From: Blastocystis sp. Blastoise
Lineage: Eukaryota; Sar; Bigyra; Opalinata; Blastocystidae
Length of the DNA stretch: 64,000 nucleotides
Reading direction: 5' to 3'
Assembly (NCBI GenBank): GCA_039096225.1
Contig: JBBPEB010000017.1
Location: 926,001-990,000 of the forward strand
Position 1 is the first letter of the stretch. Every line of letters begins with the position of its first letter. Positions 1 to 15,062 of the stretch are shown here, piece by piece. The position numbers were made by a program, and so were the translations under genes. Under the pieces are notes generated by a model that was not told where the DNA came from, made no database searches, and saw nothing but the letters and a program-made list of their open reading frames with translations.

Positions 1-3000
1 TCAGTATATTTATTCTCTATAAATATATATATAATATTATATATTATCTATATAGTTTAATGGAAATAAATTAATATATGATGAATCTTATCTTGAATCT
101 TTTGAAGATCAAGAATATAAACTTCGTATATATAAATATATATATAATTAATTAATGTTAAATAATTTTTATTATTCAAATTATTACTCATTATATATCT
201 ATATATATATATAGATAATACTATACCTCATCGTCCTGCAGATCCTTCTTCTTATTTCTCTACTAAAGTGAATCCTCCTTCTCCTTATGGATATACCCCT
301 TATGCACCTTGCTATCTTGCTTTTAGTATGAATACTCGATCTCCTGCACTTATTACTCCTAATAACCTTATATTACATACATTACATGAGAAACCATCAA
401 CTAGAAATAATGATAAACGTACTTCTATTCTATCTCTTCCTTGTGCTTTATATAATGGATTAGATACATTATCTCTTGGTGATTATGTTAATTTTAGTTA
501 TCAATCAACTGAAAATGAAGTTTATTTCTATCTTCCTTTACTTAAAAATATAGAATTAGATATGAATCGTCTTGGTAATAAAACTATTAATTTCTTCTGT
601 ATTCGTCCTAACGATCCTGTTAATTATAATCGTGATCAAGATGGAAAGAAAGAACCTCATTATAAAGGATTAAGTGTATATATAGAAGGAGTTGGTAGAT
701 TAAGAATTACTGCTGATTATGTGATTGTTCATTCCATAGAAAATACATTAAATTATATTATAAAAGGTCAATCTTATACTATATATCCTTATCGATCTAT
801 TAATCTTATGAGTCGAAAGAATACATTTATTTCAACTCCTGAAGCTGAACAACGTGTTTATCATATTGAACAAGCTATTCAACATAATATTCCATTATTA
901 ATTGAAGGAGAAACATCTAGTGGTAAAACTTATAGTGTAGAATATGTAAGTAAAAGAAGTGGTATTCGTGTGATTCGTTATAATTTCTCTCCTACTTCTT
1001 CTCCTGAAGATTTAATTGGTGATATTACTTTACAAACAAATAATAAACATAGTACTTTTGTCTTTAAATCTGGTGCATTCACAGAAGCATTTATTCATGG
1101 GGGTATATTATTATTAGATGAAATGTCTTTAGCTCCTCAATCTATTGTTCAATCAATTTTATCTTTCTTAGATTCTAAACAAATCTTTATTGATAAGATG
1201 GGACAATATGAAATAAGAGAAATGAATCCCAATTTCCGTCTTATAGCTACACAAAATCCTGCTGGATCTATATATAAACGAAATACATTAAATACAGATA
1301 TTCGTGATTACTTCAGAGTATTAAATGAAGAATTATTTCCTCCTATTTCTCAAAAAGAAATTCAACAATTTATTGAGAAAAAGAATATTCGAAATCATGA
1401 GTTTGAAAGTCAATTATTACAAACACATAATGAAGCTGTTCTTGATGCTACAAAACGAATTGCTAATAAATTTTATACTATTCGAGATGCTAATAGAGCT
1501 ATTTCTATGATGAAATTAAGAGAAAATTCTCAAGATATATGGCCAATAGTATATAATACTCATTATACACAAGGATTTAATCGTAAACAATTAATGGAAC
1601 AACTTCTTCAACAAGATCAATCTACAAGATCAAAGAATTCAGATGGATTCAGTGATGCTGAAAGAGGCTTAGATTATCCTGGTGAACCTTTAGATCCTAT
1701 TGTATTCCAATATATAGGTAAACAATTAGATATTGCTTTAAATAGTGGTAGTCATGTAATAGTATGTGCTTCTGATGAATATGTTGCTCGTAAATATGTA
1801 TATGCATTCTTATATCATCGTCAACAAATATATGGTCAAATCAATAAAAAGAAGAATGGTATTAAATTACGTTATTCTAGTGTATATAAGACTTTATATT
1901 GTTCTAAAGGTATTACAGCTGAGAATTTAATAGGTTCTTCTAAATTAGAAGAAGATATTAAGAGTCATGAATATATACCTCAATGGGTAGATTCAGAATT
2001 ATTAAAAGCTGCTGATGAAGGTAATATATGTGTTATACAAAATATAGGATTAATGAATTCTAATTCTCTTGAAAGATTAAATAATTTATTAGAAGTAGAA
2101 TATCATACATTAGATGCTAGTAATAATAATATTGAGCCTATTAGTGTTCGTTTTGATGAACGACAATGTAATGGAGATCTTATTGTAGATCCATTATTCC
2201 GTATTATTGCTACTTGTTCTGTTAATGATCTTAATCATTTCTCTCCTGCTCTTAACAATCGATATATACATTTACGTATTAGTGATGATATGCTTAATGA
2301 AAAATGTTATAAATTATATAAAGAGCCAAAAGATTATTTTAATAAGATTTCTACAAGTGTAATTCAGAATATAAATGATGAAAATGAAAAGAATTTATAT
2401 ATAAATATGAAACAATTCATCGATTCTCAATCTAACTTTTTTAATAAGAAGAAATATTATATTAGTTTAGATTTCATATATGAAATGTGTGAATTATCAT
2501 TTGAACAGAAAGTACAATTAATTAAAGATTATTGTACTTCAGAAGGTAAACATTTATCAATATTAGATCAATATATTCCTTCTACTCGTTGTGATAAATG
2601 TAATGAATTATTTAGTTCTATTTGTGAACATAGAACAACTAGTTTAATTGGATTAGAATCTACAGGTAAAACACATCTTCTTTTGAATGTACTAAAGAAT
2701 AGTGGATTAATAAAACGTTATAAAACAGTTTTCTTAACTCCAGATACAGATATAAGTCAATTAATAGGTAGTTATACATTTTCTTCAAGTTCTTCAAAAG
2801 AATCAGTTTCTCAAGGTGCAGGATTTAAACGAGGACCTTTATTAGAAGCTTTAGAAAAAGGAACTATATTAATATTAGAGAATGCTCATTATTTATCTGA
2901 AGAATTAATTGAATCTATTCAACAATTTATTGATCCTTTAGCAACATCTGTTGTTTATTTAGGTAAAGAATATCATATTTCTAGTAATTTCAGATTAATA

Positions 3001-6000
3001 TATGTATTTAAATCTTATCAACAAAATAAGATTCATCATGATTTACCTTCTTATATTCAAAGAGTATATGTAGATTTATATACACAATCAGAAATAGAAT
3101 TAATTCTTCATCATCCTCTTTTATGTCGATTATATCGTTATGAATCTATTTCCATTCAACAGTTATTAATATATTATGAAATCTATCAACGTTATTGTCG
3201 TAATGTCTCTTTTGATCAATCTAATGAATATATGGCTGGTATCGTATGTTTATATCAACCTTCTTCTTTTCTACTTCAGAATTCTCCATTTTTAATTGCT
3301 ATTGCTACGCATTGTTTAAAAACACATAATGATGATTATAAACCTTCAGATATTGAAATTGAAAAAATGAAAGATAAAATTAAGAAATTTGTAAATTATG
3401 AAATTGTTCAAGGAACAAAACAAAATACAATAACAAATTCTATTTTACAAGTATACTATCCTGATAGTATTAATTTATCTACTTGTCATTGGTGTATTTC
3501 TTCTTTATTCCGTCTCCTTATTCTTCAAAGTTTAAGTACAATTCCTCCTATTCTTATTGGTGGATCTGAATCAAAAGATCAATTTATAGATATACTACAG
3601 AATAATATGGATACTATTGAATTATCAAGATCTTTAGAATGTGATTATTTAACTGGATTATCTACTGTTTGTAGTAAGACAGATATTCAATCATTACATG
3701 AAAGAATAAAAGCAGAAATTACAAAATTAAATATTAATATTCATTCAGGAGATGATAAATATACAGCATTAAAAGACTGGATTAACGATATTGAACGATG
3801 TTTATCAGAAAAATCAGATACAAGTATGATTTTTAAACCTGGTCAAATTACTTTAGGTATATTTAAAGAGAAAGCTTTATTATTAAAGCATTTTGAATTA
3901 TTGAATGATAATGTTATTCCTCGATTAAGTTCTTTATTTGATAGTTATTTAAGTGGCTATTCTTTCTTGTTACATGAATCTGATAGTGGATATCAAGTTA
4001 ATCTTCAGAATTGTCGATTTGTTGCTACTGTTGAAGAAGAAAACTTTACTAAAACTGCTCTTCGTAATTATTTTATTTATTTACCTTGTTCTGATTATAA
4101 TTTATCCGAAAAGATGAAGATTATTCCGTGGATCTCTCAAGTTGATTCTATATTTGCAAAAGAATCTTTAATATTCTTAAAGAAAATTGATGCTCTTGCT
4201 CCATTCTTTAAGAATTCTTATCAAGATGCTTATTTCTATTTAAAGTATATTTCAGGGACAAAAGAAGAACGTATTCAATTAATGAAATCATGTCAATATA
4301 GTGATTCTATTAAAAAATTATTTACTTATTCAGAAACTATTGATTCTTATAATCTACCAAGTGAATATTTAAAAGAAGTCTTTATAGATGGTTCTGGTCT
4401 TGATATTAATAGAATTCGTAAAATAGAAGAACTTCCTGGTTTTCAGCCATTAACAGAATCTCTTACTACTTTACATATATTAATATCTATTTTATTAACA
4501 AAGAATACAGGAGATCCTAAACCGAATAGATCAGATATTGATTATTATCCTATTATATTAGAAGGAGCACCAGGTATTGGTAAATCCGATTTAGCTATTC
4601 GTATATTTGAAGGATTACAAATTCCTTATATTCGTCAAAATTTTGCTCAAAGTATAGATATTGGAAATGTATTTGGTTCTGTATCTCCTACTTCTAATGG
4701 TGGTATTCAATTTAAAGATAGTGAATTAAGTTTCTTATTAAAAGGTAAAGATAAGTATAGAGTTATGGATGATAAAGGTAGTTATATTTTTGATCCTAAT
4801 GATTCAAATGTTATTGATAAATATAAGAATAATGATAAGAAATATGCATTATATAAAGGTGAATATACAATAGGATTATTATTAGATGAATTAAATCTTG
4901 CTTCTCCTGAATTATTAGATACTATATCTACTTTAATTACACAAGCTAGTAAAAGAGGTAGCTTTTATATCCCAGGTAATATAACAATCAAGAGATTACC
5001 ACGATTATTGATAGTTATTTGTGAGAATCCTGCTGTTATGTCGAATAGTCGTGGTGTTTTACCTAAATCTATAATTGATAAGAGTTTTTATTTCCGTAAT
5101 ATAGAATTTGAAGTATTTGAATTGACAAGACTAAGTGGTATTATTCTTAATGAATGTGTTTTAAGTGATAAAAGATCTGATAATTCTTTTAGTGGTACAG
5201 AATTCTATAAGAAGAATTTAAAAACACGTATAAAGGCACTGATTGCTAATGCTATTTATAGTAGTTCTCAGACACGTGTCAATTTCTCATTACGTGATGT
5301 TTTAAAAGGAAAATACTTAATAGATCAATCTAGGCACATGAATTATTCTATTCCTGTAGAAGCTGCTTTATGGCTTACGATTGTATGTAAATATTTACCT
5401 GAAGATCGTGAATCTCTAGAGAAATCCCTTGGTTTAAATTTATCAGATATTATTCAGCATTCTTATTATGCAGATTCATATACTAATAAAAGTTATTTAC
5501 AATTACAAAGTACATTTGTGACTTCTATTGAATGTATTGATAGATCTCCATCTCTTTTATCTTTAACAAATTCAGAAATGAGATTATTATATCAATTATC
5601 TATTGCTTATTCTAGTAAACGAGGTATATTAATTTATGGTCCATCTCCTTCAGGAAAAACACATGTACTTACAAATATGGCTAAAATAATGGGTAAACAA
5701 TTACTTGTTGTTCCTCTTAATAATGAAAGTAATTCATCAGTTCTTATTGGTAGAATGGAACCTCGTAACCCAGAAGAAGATATTAATAATATAAATAATA
5801 ATAATAAGAATAGTATTTTAGTCTTCCGAAAAGGACCTTTATTAACAGCTATGGAAAAAGGTTATTGGATTAATATTGATGGTATTCAATTAGCTTCAGG
5901 AGATGTTTTAGAACGTTTGAATTCACTTTTAGAAGAACAACCTACATTAAATGTTATTGAAAATACTACTTGCCCACTATTATATAAAGATCAATCGAAT

Positions 6001-9000
6001 CATGAAATTTCTTCAACTCAATATTCTCCATTAAATTCTTCTTCTTTTTATAATGGATTGAATAATTCTGTGAATTCTGATAGTAATAAAGGTCGTGTTA
6101 TACCTATACATCCTGATTTCCGTATTATATTAACCTTATCATCAAATTCTATTGTATCTGTACCTGCACCTCTTCAAAGTAGATGTATATTATTATATGC
6201 AGAATCATTATCTACATATAAAAATATATGTGAATTATGTGATTTAAAAAATAATTTTAATAAACCAATTGGTAATTATATTCCTAAAAGTATAGATAAT
6301 AATAATAATAGTGAAATAAAAGGATTATCAACAAGAAAATTAATTCGTATATTAAATTCAGATGAAACTATTGAAGCTATTAACGCAATTGAATTTTCAA
6401 ATTCTTTACAATATAATCCAAGAGATAGACAACTTAAGAATATAGAAATGGATAATGAATTTAAAAATGATTTTATTAATATGATTCAAAATAGATATAC
6501 TCCTGAGAATGAAAAGAAATTTGGTCCATTGATTGTAGAATGTCTTAAACAAAATATTCAAATCTTTTCAAATGAAGATATACAAATAATAAAGAATTCT
6601 TTACGATTATGGATACGTAGTATATTATGTTATCCACTTAATTATATATGTGAACGTTTATCTGCAAAACGTGGTTTGACTTCTTGTATATTATCTGAAG
6701 ATCAAAAAGAATATAAATATTTATTAAGGTGGTCAAAATTTAGTGATAAATATTATGAGCCAATTATGTCGATACATATTGATGAAAGAATAAATAAATA
6801 TTTTTCTTCTTCTAATCCATTTGATTATTTTAGAATATCTAATGAGATGGATCGTTTTTATTTTGCTTATGTTACTGGTAAATATGATAGTTTTCTTTCT
6901 ACAATATCTTTTCAAGAATTTCATAATGTTTTAGAGATTTTAAATTCAAAGCTTGAAGAAGTTGCTGATGAGAATATAGATTTATTTTTAAAAGAATTAT
7001 TTGATATAAAGAAGAAATGTGAAGAATTAGATGGTTATTATCAAGATGTTACTAAAGATAATTCAAAAGCAAAAGAATTATATACACTTTCGCATGAAGC
7101 TTCTAATTCTCTTACAATTCAACAAAAGAAGATTACACAATACATGCCTTTATTTGAAGTATTAGATAGAGAAATAAAAAGTAGTCAAAGTAAATGTGAA
7201 GAGATTCGTAGTATAAGAGAATCAAATATGGATACAGGTGATTCTTTACTTGATGATGTTATTAATAGTGTACCAAAAAGTATGCAAGAATCAATTAAAC
7301 AATCTATTTCAAAAGATGATCCTGATTTAGAAAAGAAAAGAGATTTATTAATGAATACTGAGAAATCAATAGATATACCTGTAGACTATAAGAGAATTAC
7401 AATGAATTATTATAAGGAATATATACGATTAAGTCATTTTATGGTAGCTATGAATAGAGCAAAATTGAATCCTGTTCCTATTCTTATGAATACACCTGAA
7501 ATATTACCTTATATAAATATGAAGATTGAAGATATTGCTAAGAATATATTATTTATTACTGATTGCATTAAAGATATTAAAATAATTATTAATTTCTTTA
7601 TGAATATATATTGTGGTTTAGCACAATATATTATTTTATCTCCACAATTATTAGAAATAATTTGTGTAAAGGATTTATATATTCATAAAGAAGTCAAGGT
7701 TGAACAATTACGTATTGCATTATTGAATTGTTGCCATTATGGTTTATATGGTATTATGAATACAGAAATATCAGATATATCAACAATTGAAGAACTATTT
7801 AAAACATTATTTAGTACAATGAGTATACCCATTCAACTTTATGATTATTATCCTGTTCTTATATTATCTTATCCTTGTGAATTATTAAGTTGTATTGAAC
7901 CTCCTAATGAACAATTATTGAATTGTTATTATGTTAATTCTATTAAATCATTACCAAAAGATTATAGTATTCAATGTGAATTAGATATAAATGATAAATG
8001 TACTATTAATAATATTAATTATATTCGATTCTTGCATCATCATCATAATATGATAATTCCATCAAATGATTTACGTATTTATTATGGAATATTAAAGAAT
8101 ATGAGTAATCAAGAGATAGAACCGTTTGATCAATATATTATTGATTCTACATTAAATATTCGTGATAAATATCAATTATTATTCCCTGCATTCTATACAC
8201 CTGTGTCTACATTATTAATTGAAATTCTTGTTCGTAGTTCCTATTCAGATTTTGCTAAAGATGCTATTGAAAGTATGTCTAATTCAGGAAAAACTTCAAT
8301 TAATGATATATTTAATAAAATAGAAGAATTAGAACAAAAAACTGGCAAATTAGATACTTTATATGATGATAATAATAAAATAAATGAAAAATTACAAAAT
8401 ATGAATGTTGAATGTGCTGATTTGAAATCTCAATATGATCAAAATGTAAATCAATTTGATAGTAATATTCCTTTAGTTTTAATAGATATTAATAAGAAAT
8501 ATGATATTAATAAAGAATTTATTTTGAAGAAACAGAGTATACGATCATGGTATGTAACACAATTATATCATTATAGTTGGAATGCATTTATTAATTCTAT
8601 TAATACTATACGTTATTTCATACCAAAAGAATTACAAGAAAAAGCTCAAGAATTAATTGATAGTCGTTCATCTCGTTATTTCTTAAAGGAAAAGCCTATT
8701 TCTAATCAATTTATTAAAGTAGCTTTTATTACATATCCTTCTACTTGTAGAGATATTCCTATTGAGTTTCAATTAGTTAATAATCAAGGAGAACCTGCAC
8801 CAATTACTTTTAAATATCATTCGCTTAAAATTGAATCAAAACCATCATCAAAGAAGACTATGTATTCTTCATTTATTCCTCTTCCTTTTTCTACGTATGA
8901 TGTTATTATTAATAGAACTAGAATTGAGAAATGTGTAACTATTCATTATCGTTATGTTAGTCTCCCTGATTTATTTAGACATGATTCTTTCGAAGATGAA

Positions 9001-12000
9001 CAATTATTATTATGTAATTATCTCTTAGATTCTTTATGTATTATAATGAAAGAAAAAAAGATATTATATAATATTTCTAGATCATTTAGAATTGAACAAT
9101 TTTCTGTTATTGAAAAAACATTATTGTATCGTGAACAATCTAATTCTGATTTTAGTAAACGAAAAGAAAATACTATTCTGCTTTATAAATATGATACAAC
9201 TAATGATATTAATGATCGTTATGCTATTTCTTTTGCTTCTTCTTGTTGTACATTGCCTTTTTACTTTAAATCTGATTGTAAATCTGTTGAAATACCTTGT
9301 TATTCAATGGATCCTGAACCTCAAGCTAATGATTATTCTTATTTGAATTCTGATGAAGGTAAGCATTATAATAAAGAAGATTTATATTATACAGATGCAG
9401 ATGAAATAAATGCATTAAAAATATATACTGTACCTAATTTAAATGATGATAGGTATGTAAAGAATCTTCGAGACATAAGTATTCGTATTAATAATATTGT
9501 AAAGGAATATGATGAGAAATATAAAACTAAGCTTGGAATGGAAAAAGAACTTAAAACAATAGAAGAAACTATTAATGCTACAAATAAACATTTATTAAGT
9601 TCTCGTGTATTTGTAGATCGATATAATATTGATGAAGGATCTGAGAACTACTTAAAATATACAAAGAATCCAAAATTTGAGAATTGTATTAATATATTAT
9701 CTTTAAGATCTATTCCTCAAATAATTGTAGCTAGTGAGAATAATAATAATGTTTTACGTTTACCTACTTATGTTTATTCATATAATAAGCCAACATTATT
9801 AATACCTATACTAAATCCTATGAAATATGAATATATATGTAAATGTGATGATGATTTAATTCTTATTGAAAATGTTTCTTCTGGAATAAAAATACAATTT
9901 TCTGATGAATATGATATAGATAAAAAAGATAAACTTGAGTTCACGTTAGTACTACGTGTTCAATATATAGATCAAGATAATAGAAGCAAACAACATAAAG
10001 ATACGGTTATTAAGTGTATTGCTCCAGTAGAACGTCAAATTTCATATTTATATACAAAAGAGAATTGTTCTTGTGAATGTTATAAAGATGGATCAAAGTT
10101 CTTTAATGTAGCTGGTTCAAGTATATCGTTTATTATGAATGGTAAACCATATTATTATCGTTCAGGAAATAAAGAGAATAGATATGTATTTAATACTAAA
10201 TATCTAATTCGTTATAATATGAATATAAATTGTCGATATAATGAGTTTTACATTGATTCTAATGGTATTATAAATATATTTGAAGAACCAAAAGCAGAAG
10301 ATAATAGAATAACCCAAAGTATTCAATTAGAATCTACTTGTAGTTCATTATTAAAGAATTTCAATGATAAGAATATTGCTCGATATGTATATGCTATTCA
10401 ACAATCTCCTTATTGTTTATTTGACTCTACTCATAGTGATGATATAAATAAGATATATACTTTATTAAAGTATATAGTAAGTCATAAAGATACTTATTTC
10501 TCAACTATTTATTATTATGCTGAAAAGAGTTTATGTGTATTTAATAATACATATAAATTAGTATGGTTTAATTGTAAAGATTCTATTTATCAAATGAATG
10601 AATCTTCTTCGATAGAGAATATTTTAAATAGATATACAAAAGAATTTAAATATGAAAAGAAGGTAACAGATTCTAAATCAGATTCACAACCAAAGTCTTC
10701 AAATCCTGTGATTAGTGGGGGTAATATTAATCCAAATGATATTGAAGATATCTTACATCAAGCTAAGAATATAGCATCAGCTGCTACACATGTGATCTCT
10801 ATAGATGCTGATTTAAATCCTGAAGAACAACAAAAACAAGAAGAAGATCGTAAACAATTTGAAATTAAAAGAAATGATATTAAAAAGATTTTACAAGAGT
10901 TTAGATCTATGTCTTTATCTAATTTATTTAAAGATGTAATGTCTCGAAAGAATATATTAGATTTAGTTAAAATAACATCATCAAATGAAGATCGTTTGAA
11001 ACAAATTAATATAGAAGCTATTAATAGAAATCAAAATCTAATAGATTTTATATTGGTTAATTATAAAGGTATATTATCATATTATGTGAATAGTATACGT
11101 AGGAGTGAAAAGAGAGAGAATAAATATATTCCTCGAGTGAACTTGATATTTGATGTGAATGTAAGTCATAAAGTGAACAAATCTAGATTAAGAAGTACAA
11201 TAGGTTGTTTATTATTACTTACTTGTGATTGTTTAGGTATACCAACTTCTCTATATTGTACAGGAGGTCGTTCACAAGCATTTAAATTAATACCAACAAA
11301 AGATAATTTATATGAAAAGATTTCTATTATTTATGATTTAGAAACAGTAGAAAAGATACCTTCAACACCATTAGATTTATTTGCTTTTGAACAGCCTTCT
11401 AAAGATCTTAAAACTCAATCATTCTTTATATTATCTGATGGTTATTCTGAACAATTATTAAGTGAACGACCAGAAATTACTAGTTTCTTTACAACAAATC
11501 TTCAGCATTTATTTTTATTCCATATACAATCTGATGGTTTAATACAAGATGAAAGTCTTCCTGAAGTACTTTTGAATGAAATGAATGATCAATTAAAGAA
11601 AAATTTTAAAGAGAATATGATGAATGTATCAAACATAGCTTCTTTATGTTCTCAACCTCTTGCTAACTCATTTAGAAATATGTTTTATTCATCTGAATTA
11701 CTTGAATCAAATGTAGATAAATTAGAAGTAGTATATCCAGGTAAAAATAGTGTAAAACCTAAAGTAATAGATATATTATCTATATTATCTATTCCTCTAG
11801 AAGATACAAAAGATAATACAATATCTCGTTTATCAGAACTTGATAAGCATAATGGTATACCTTATGTAGTTAGTTTATTCCAAAAAACAGGAGAAACTAT
11901 TATTCTTCCTTCTGTTGCTCAAACAGATTTAGAACATGTTCCTAATGGAGGAAATACATTAATATTGAATCAAATGAGTAGTATTATTAGTAAGGAATTA

Positions 12001-14622
12001 CTATATGATTCTACGAATAATTGTGTTCTTCCTCCAAATAAAGCTACTTCTTGGATTGCTTCTGTTACAGGTACATCAATTCATTTAAGAAATTATATTA
12101 ATTTCTTAATTACTAAAACAGGTAATGGTAAATTATTTAAGAAGAAGTCAGGAGGTAAGATTCGTGCTTATTCTATTAGTATAATAATAGATTGTAAATG
12201 TTCTTCTTTTAATATATTGAATATTCGTCATTCAATTCATACTATATTATTATTTATAAGATGTTTAAGTGAATTATCTGTATCAGCTGTGGATATATGG
12301 ATAGCAAAAGATAAATGTTATTGTATTGGAACAGGTTTACAATCTTATGAAATTTGGACATATACAATTCTTTCTTCTTTATTTCAACATTTCTCTTCTC
12401 CTACTCCTTCTACATGTATAGATCAAGTAATAAAGCAAGCTACTTCTGTATGTAATAGTCGTCCTTATTCAAGTATGGAATTTGTATTTACTGATGGTAT
12501 TTCTTGTGAAATAGCTCGTAAAGAAATTAAGAATGTAATTATAAGTAGTGAAACTTCTTTTATAGGAATAGGTATTGGATATAGTATAGTAGATTATGAG
12601 AATATTTTCCCTTCTTTTATATGGTGTAGTGATATACATAAACTTCCTACTGCTTTAGAGAATATGCATACACCTACTACTAATCCTAATACTATATGTA
12701 ATTATATGTGTGATACTATATATTATGAAAATTTATTAAAAAATAAATTCAATGATGTTTTCCATCCAGCAGATATAAAGAAGGTTATTGATGAATTTGG
12801 TGAATATCAACGACGTGCTAAGTTTTTAAATATGAATTCTAATAAGAAGAATAATAATGGTGATGGAGTAGATGATGATGAAAATGGTGATAATTCAAGT
12901 GATGATTTAGGTAGAGATGGTGCTTTTGATCAATTTAATGTATTATTTGTTGTTCTATATACTGCTAGACCTAATAATATAGATGAACAAGGAAATCAAG
13001 TTGATCCTGATGTTACTGTTGATAATTTAAAGAAAGGACCTGTAGCTAAATTAAAAGTTAAAGGATTTAGAGTAGATATAGTATATGATTATTTTGATGC
13101 TATGGATCGATTAAGATCAGGTAAATATAGAAGTGTAGTTATTACATGTAGTCCTGGTGATGGTGTTTTAGGAGATCCAGAACATCAAGGTGATTTTAAT
13201 TATTTGAATAGTTTTATAAAATGTTTACATGTATTCCATGCTCATCGTGGTGGTATTATGTTTATGTTAGAGAATTCTCCATTAGATTTTGAAGCTTGTA
13301 AATTCTTTAATTATGAAGATGGTCCTTATCATATAAGTGAGTTATGTGATACTGAAGAGAAGATCGATGGACGTGGTTGGATTTATGAGAAGAAGATAGA
13401 TGAAGTAGATGATGATAAAGATCCAGGTTATGGTCAATTTGTTCCTATTGGTGAAGATTTGTTTAATAAAGAATGTAGATTACCTATAAATTATGGTTTA
13501 AATAAAATATTTGAAGGTGTAACATTAGCAAATATTGATGAAGATGAATTAGTTAATTGTGGTTTTAAAACATTTGCAAGAGAACAAAATGGTCATGCTG
13601 CTGTAATGATAAAAGATGCATATCAGAATTATGGTAGAATCGTAATAGATACAGCAGCTAGTAAGTTATATAGTGATTGGTCAAGTGATGGTACAGCTCG
13701 TTGGATAAGTAATGCAGTTATTTGGTCACTTAATTTTGATGATTATTTGAATGAAACTAATGAATCTCATGCAGCTGATCTTAGTAATGAACAAATACCT
13801 GATTATTATAATAAAGTAGATATGTCTTCTTTTACAGATCAAGATATAAAGACAGAAGAATGTGAAGGAAGAGATATAAAATCACCTACAAATTTAGTTG
13901 TATCTATTGTTATATGTACATCTGGTAATCAACATCAGTATTATGATAGTACAAAACAATTTTTTGGTAATGTATTAAAGAAATTAGATAAAAGACGTAA
14001 TGAAATTTTGGGAAAGAATAATGCTTCTATTCGTTATCAATTTGTTCAATATAGTAATTATGATGATCAATTATCAATTCTTTCAAGTGGAATGAGTAAA
14101 CCAAATGATTTCTCTGATGACTTTTTAAATAGTAAAAAGCGAACTGGTGCTGGTTTTTGTAGAGGTTGTTGTTCAAATTGTAAAGATTTGAATGGTGGTT
14201 TATTGGAAGCATTAAAAGAAATTGAAAAATTACCTGGTTGTACTCATATATTATTATTATGTGGTCGAGATCCTATGCATAATTTATTAAAAGATTGTAG
14301 ATTAGTATATCCATTTAAAGGAATTGATTTAGATAGACAATATCATAAAATATGTGATGTTATTGTTAAACGTAATGTTAAAGTACATTTTATGCCTGTA
14401 TTATCTAAAGATATATTATTAAGTGCTAATAAATTAAGAGACGTAATTGATAATAATGTTTTTGATGGTAGAAGAGTTGAAGGTAATAATTATATATTTG
14501 ATGAAAACTTTTTAGTAGATTCTCAAAGTAATGGTACTAGTAGTGCTACTCGACAAAAAATGGAAGATATGTTTGATGATATTCTTATTAATGAGTATAC
14601 TCAAGTATTGAAATCAATGTAA
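1..14622 (+). CDS. Giant midasin-like AAA+/VWA protein, 5' partial
   Basis: About 4,825 residues are visible. A short exon (56-125) joins a 14.4-kb exon (215-14622) across a GT-AG intron in matching phase, and bases 1-3 look like the end of another exon, so the start lies outside the window; the GTG at 268 is internal. Counting from 268, P-loops are GETSSGKT (214-221), GLESTGKT (795-802), GAPGIGKS (1433-1440) and GPSPSGKT (1791-1798). Degenerate AAA modules sit between the first and second and the second and third of these. Walker B-like strings ILLLDE and LLLDEL follow modules 1 and 5. Six tandem AAA modules, a long helical linker and C-terminal VWA-like domains match the midasin plan (ATP-driven remodelling of pre-60S particles). 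It differs from midasin: the VWA cores read FDVNVSH and IIDCKCSS, so the MIDAS motif is degraded. A flavodoxin/amidotransferase-like domain (about 4220-4480) and a third VWA-like domain (from about 4544) follow. A midasin-derived paralogue with another job is equally possible. Confidence 0.8.
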
Positions 14623-14869
14623 TTTTTATTTTTATTTATTTTTATTTATTTTATTTTATTTGATTTATTTATTATATCTATATATATATTTGTTTGTTTA
14701 AAAACAACTTATTTTTTTAATATTGTTATATGTGTATTTATTTTTTTTTGAAAAAAATTTTATTAAATTATTAATATATACATTAGCGTATTTTGTTTTC
14801 AGATTATCAATCATTGATTAGAAAGAATGTAAAAATGTAAACTTATGAAAATATAAATTATAAAAAATA
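14623..14869. other. 3' flank of the giant AAA+ gene
   Basis: AT-rich sequence with no ORF or RNA gene that I can support. A T-rich tract holding TGTTTGTT lies about 67-78 nt after the TAA stop and could be a 3'-end processing signal. Confidence 0.3.
14862..14869. repeat. Target site duplication of the hAT MITE, left copy
   Basis: AAAAAATA directly abuts the CAGTG end; the same 8 bp are found at 15063-15070 directly after CACTG. Confidence 0.65.
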
Positions 14870-15062
14870 CAGTGCCTTCCCGACTTTTTGTGACACTTGC
14901 GGTGACTTTTTTTGACAGTCACATAAAGTCGCTTTAAGTCAGGCTTAATATGACTTAATATAATAATAAATATTTTTACACTGTCAAAAATTAACAAAAG
15001 TGTCACATTTTTCTGTGACAATTGCGGCACCGCAAAAAAAAAGGGCCTTTTGGAAGTCACTG
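14870..15062. mobile_element. hAT-type MITE, 193 bp
   Basis: The element starts CAGTGCCTTCC and ends GGAAGTCACTG, an 11-bp inverted terminal repeat with one mismatch. It is flanked on both sides by AAAAAATA (14862-14869 and 15063-15070), an exact 8-bp direct repeat. CAGTG-type ends with an 8-bp target duplication are the signature of the hAT superfamily. Inside, the motif GTGACA-x-TTGCGG occurs near both ends in the same orientation (about 14890 and 15015), as expected for subterminal transposase-binding repeats. It is visibly richer in GC than its surroundings. It has no coding capacity and would need a transposase from elsewhere. The AT-rich target makes the 8-bp match less rare than it looks, but together with the ends it is convincing. 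Confidence 0.75.

Noticed and set aside
268-270. GTG as the start of the giant AAA+ gene
   Set aside because: Frame and splice phase continue upstream into an exon at 56-125; a eukaryotic GTG start is unlikely.
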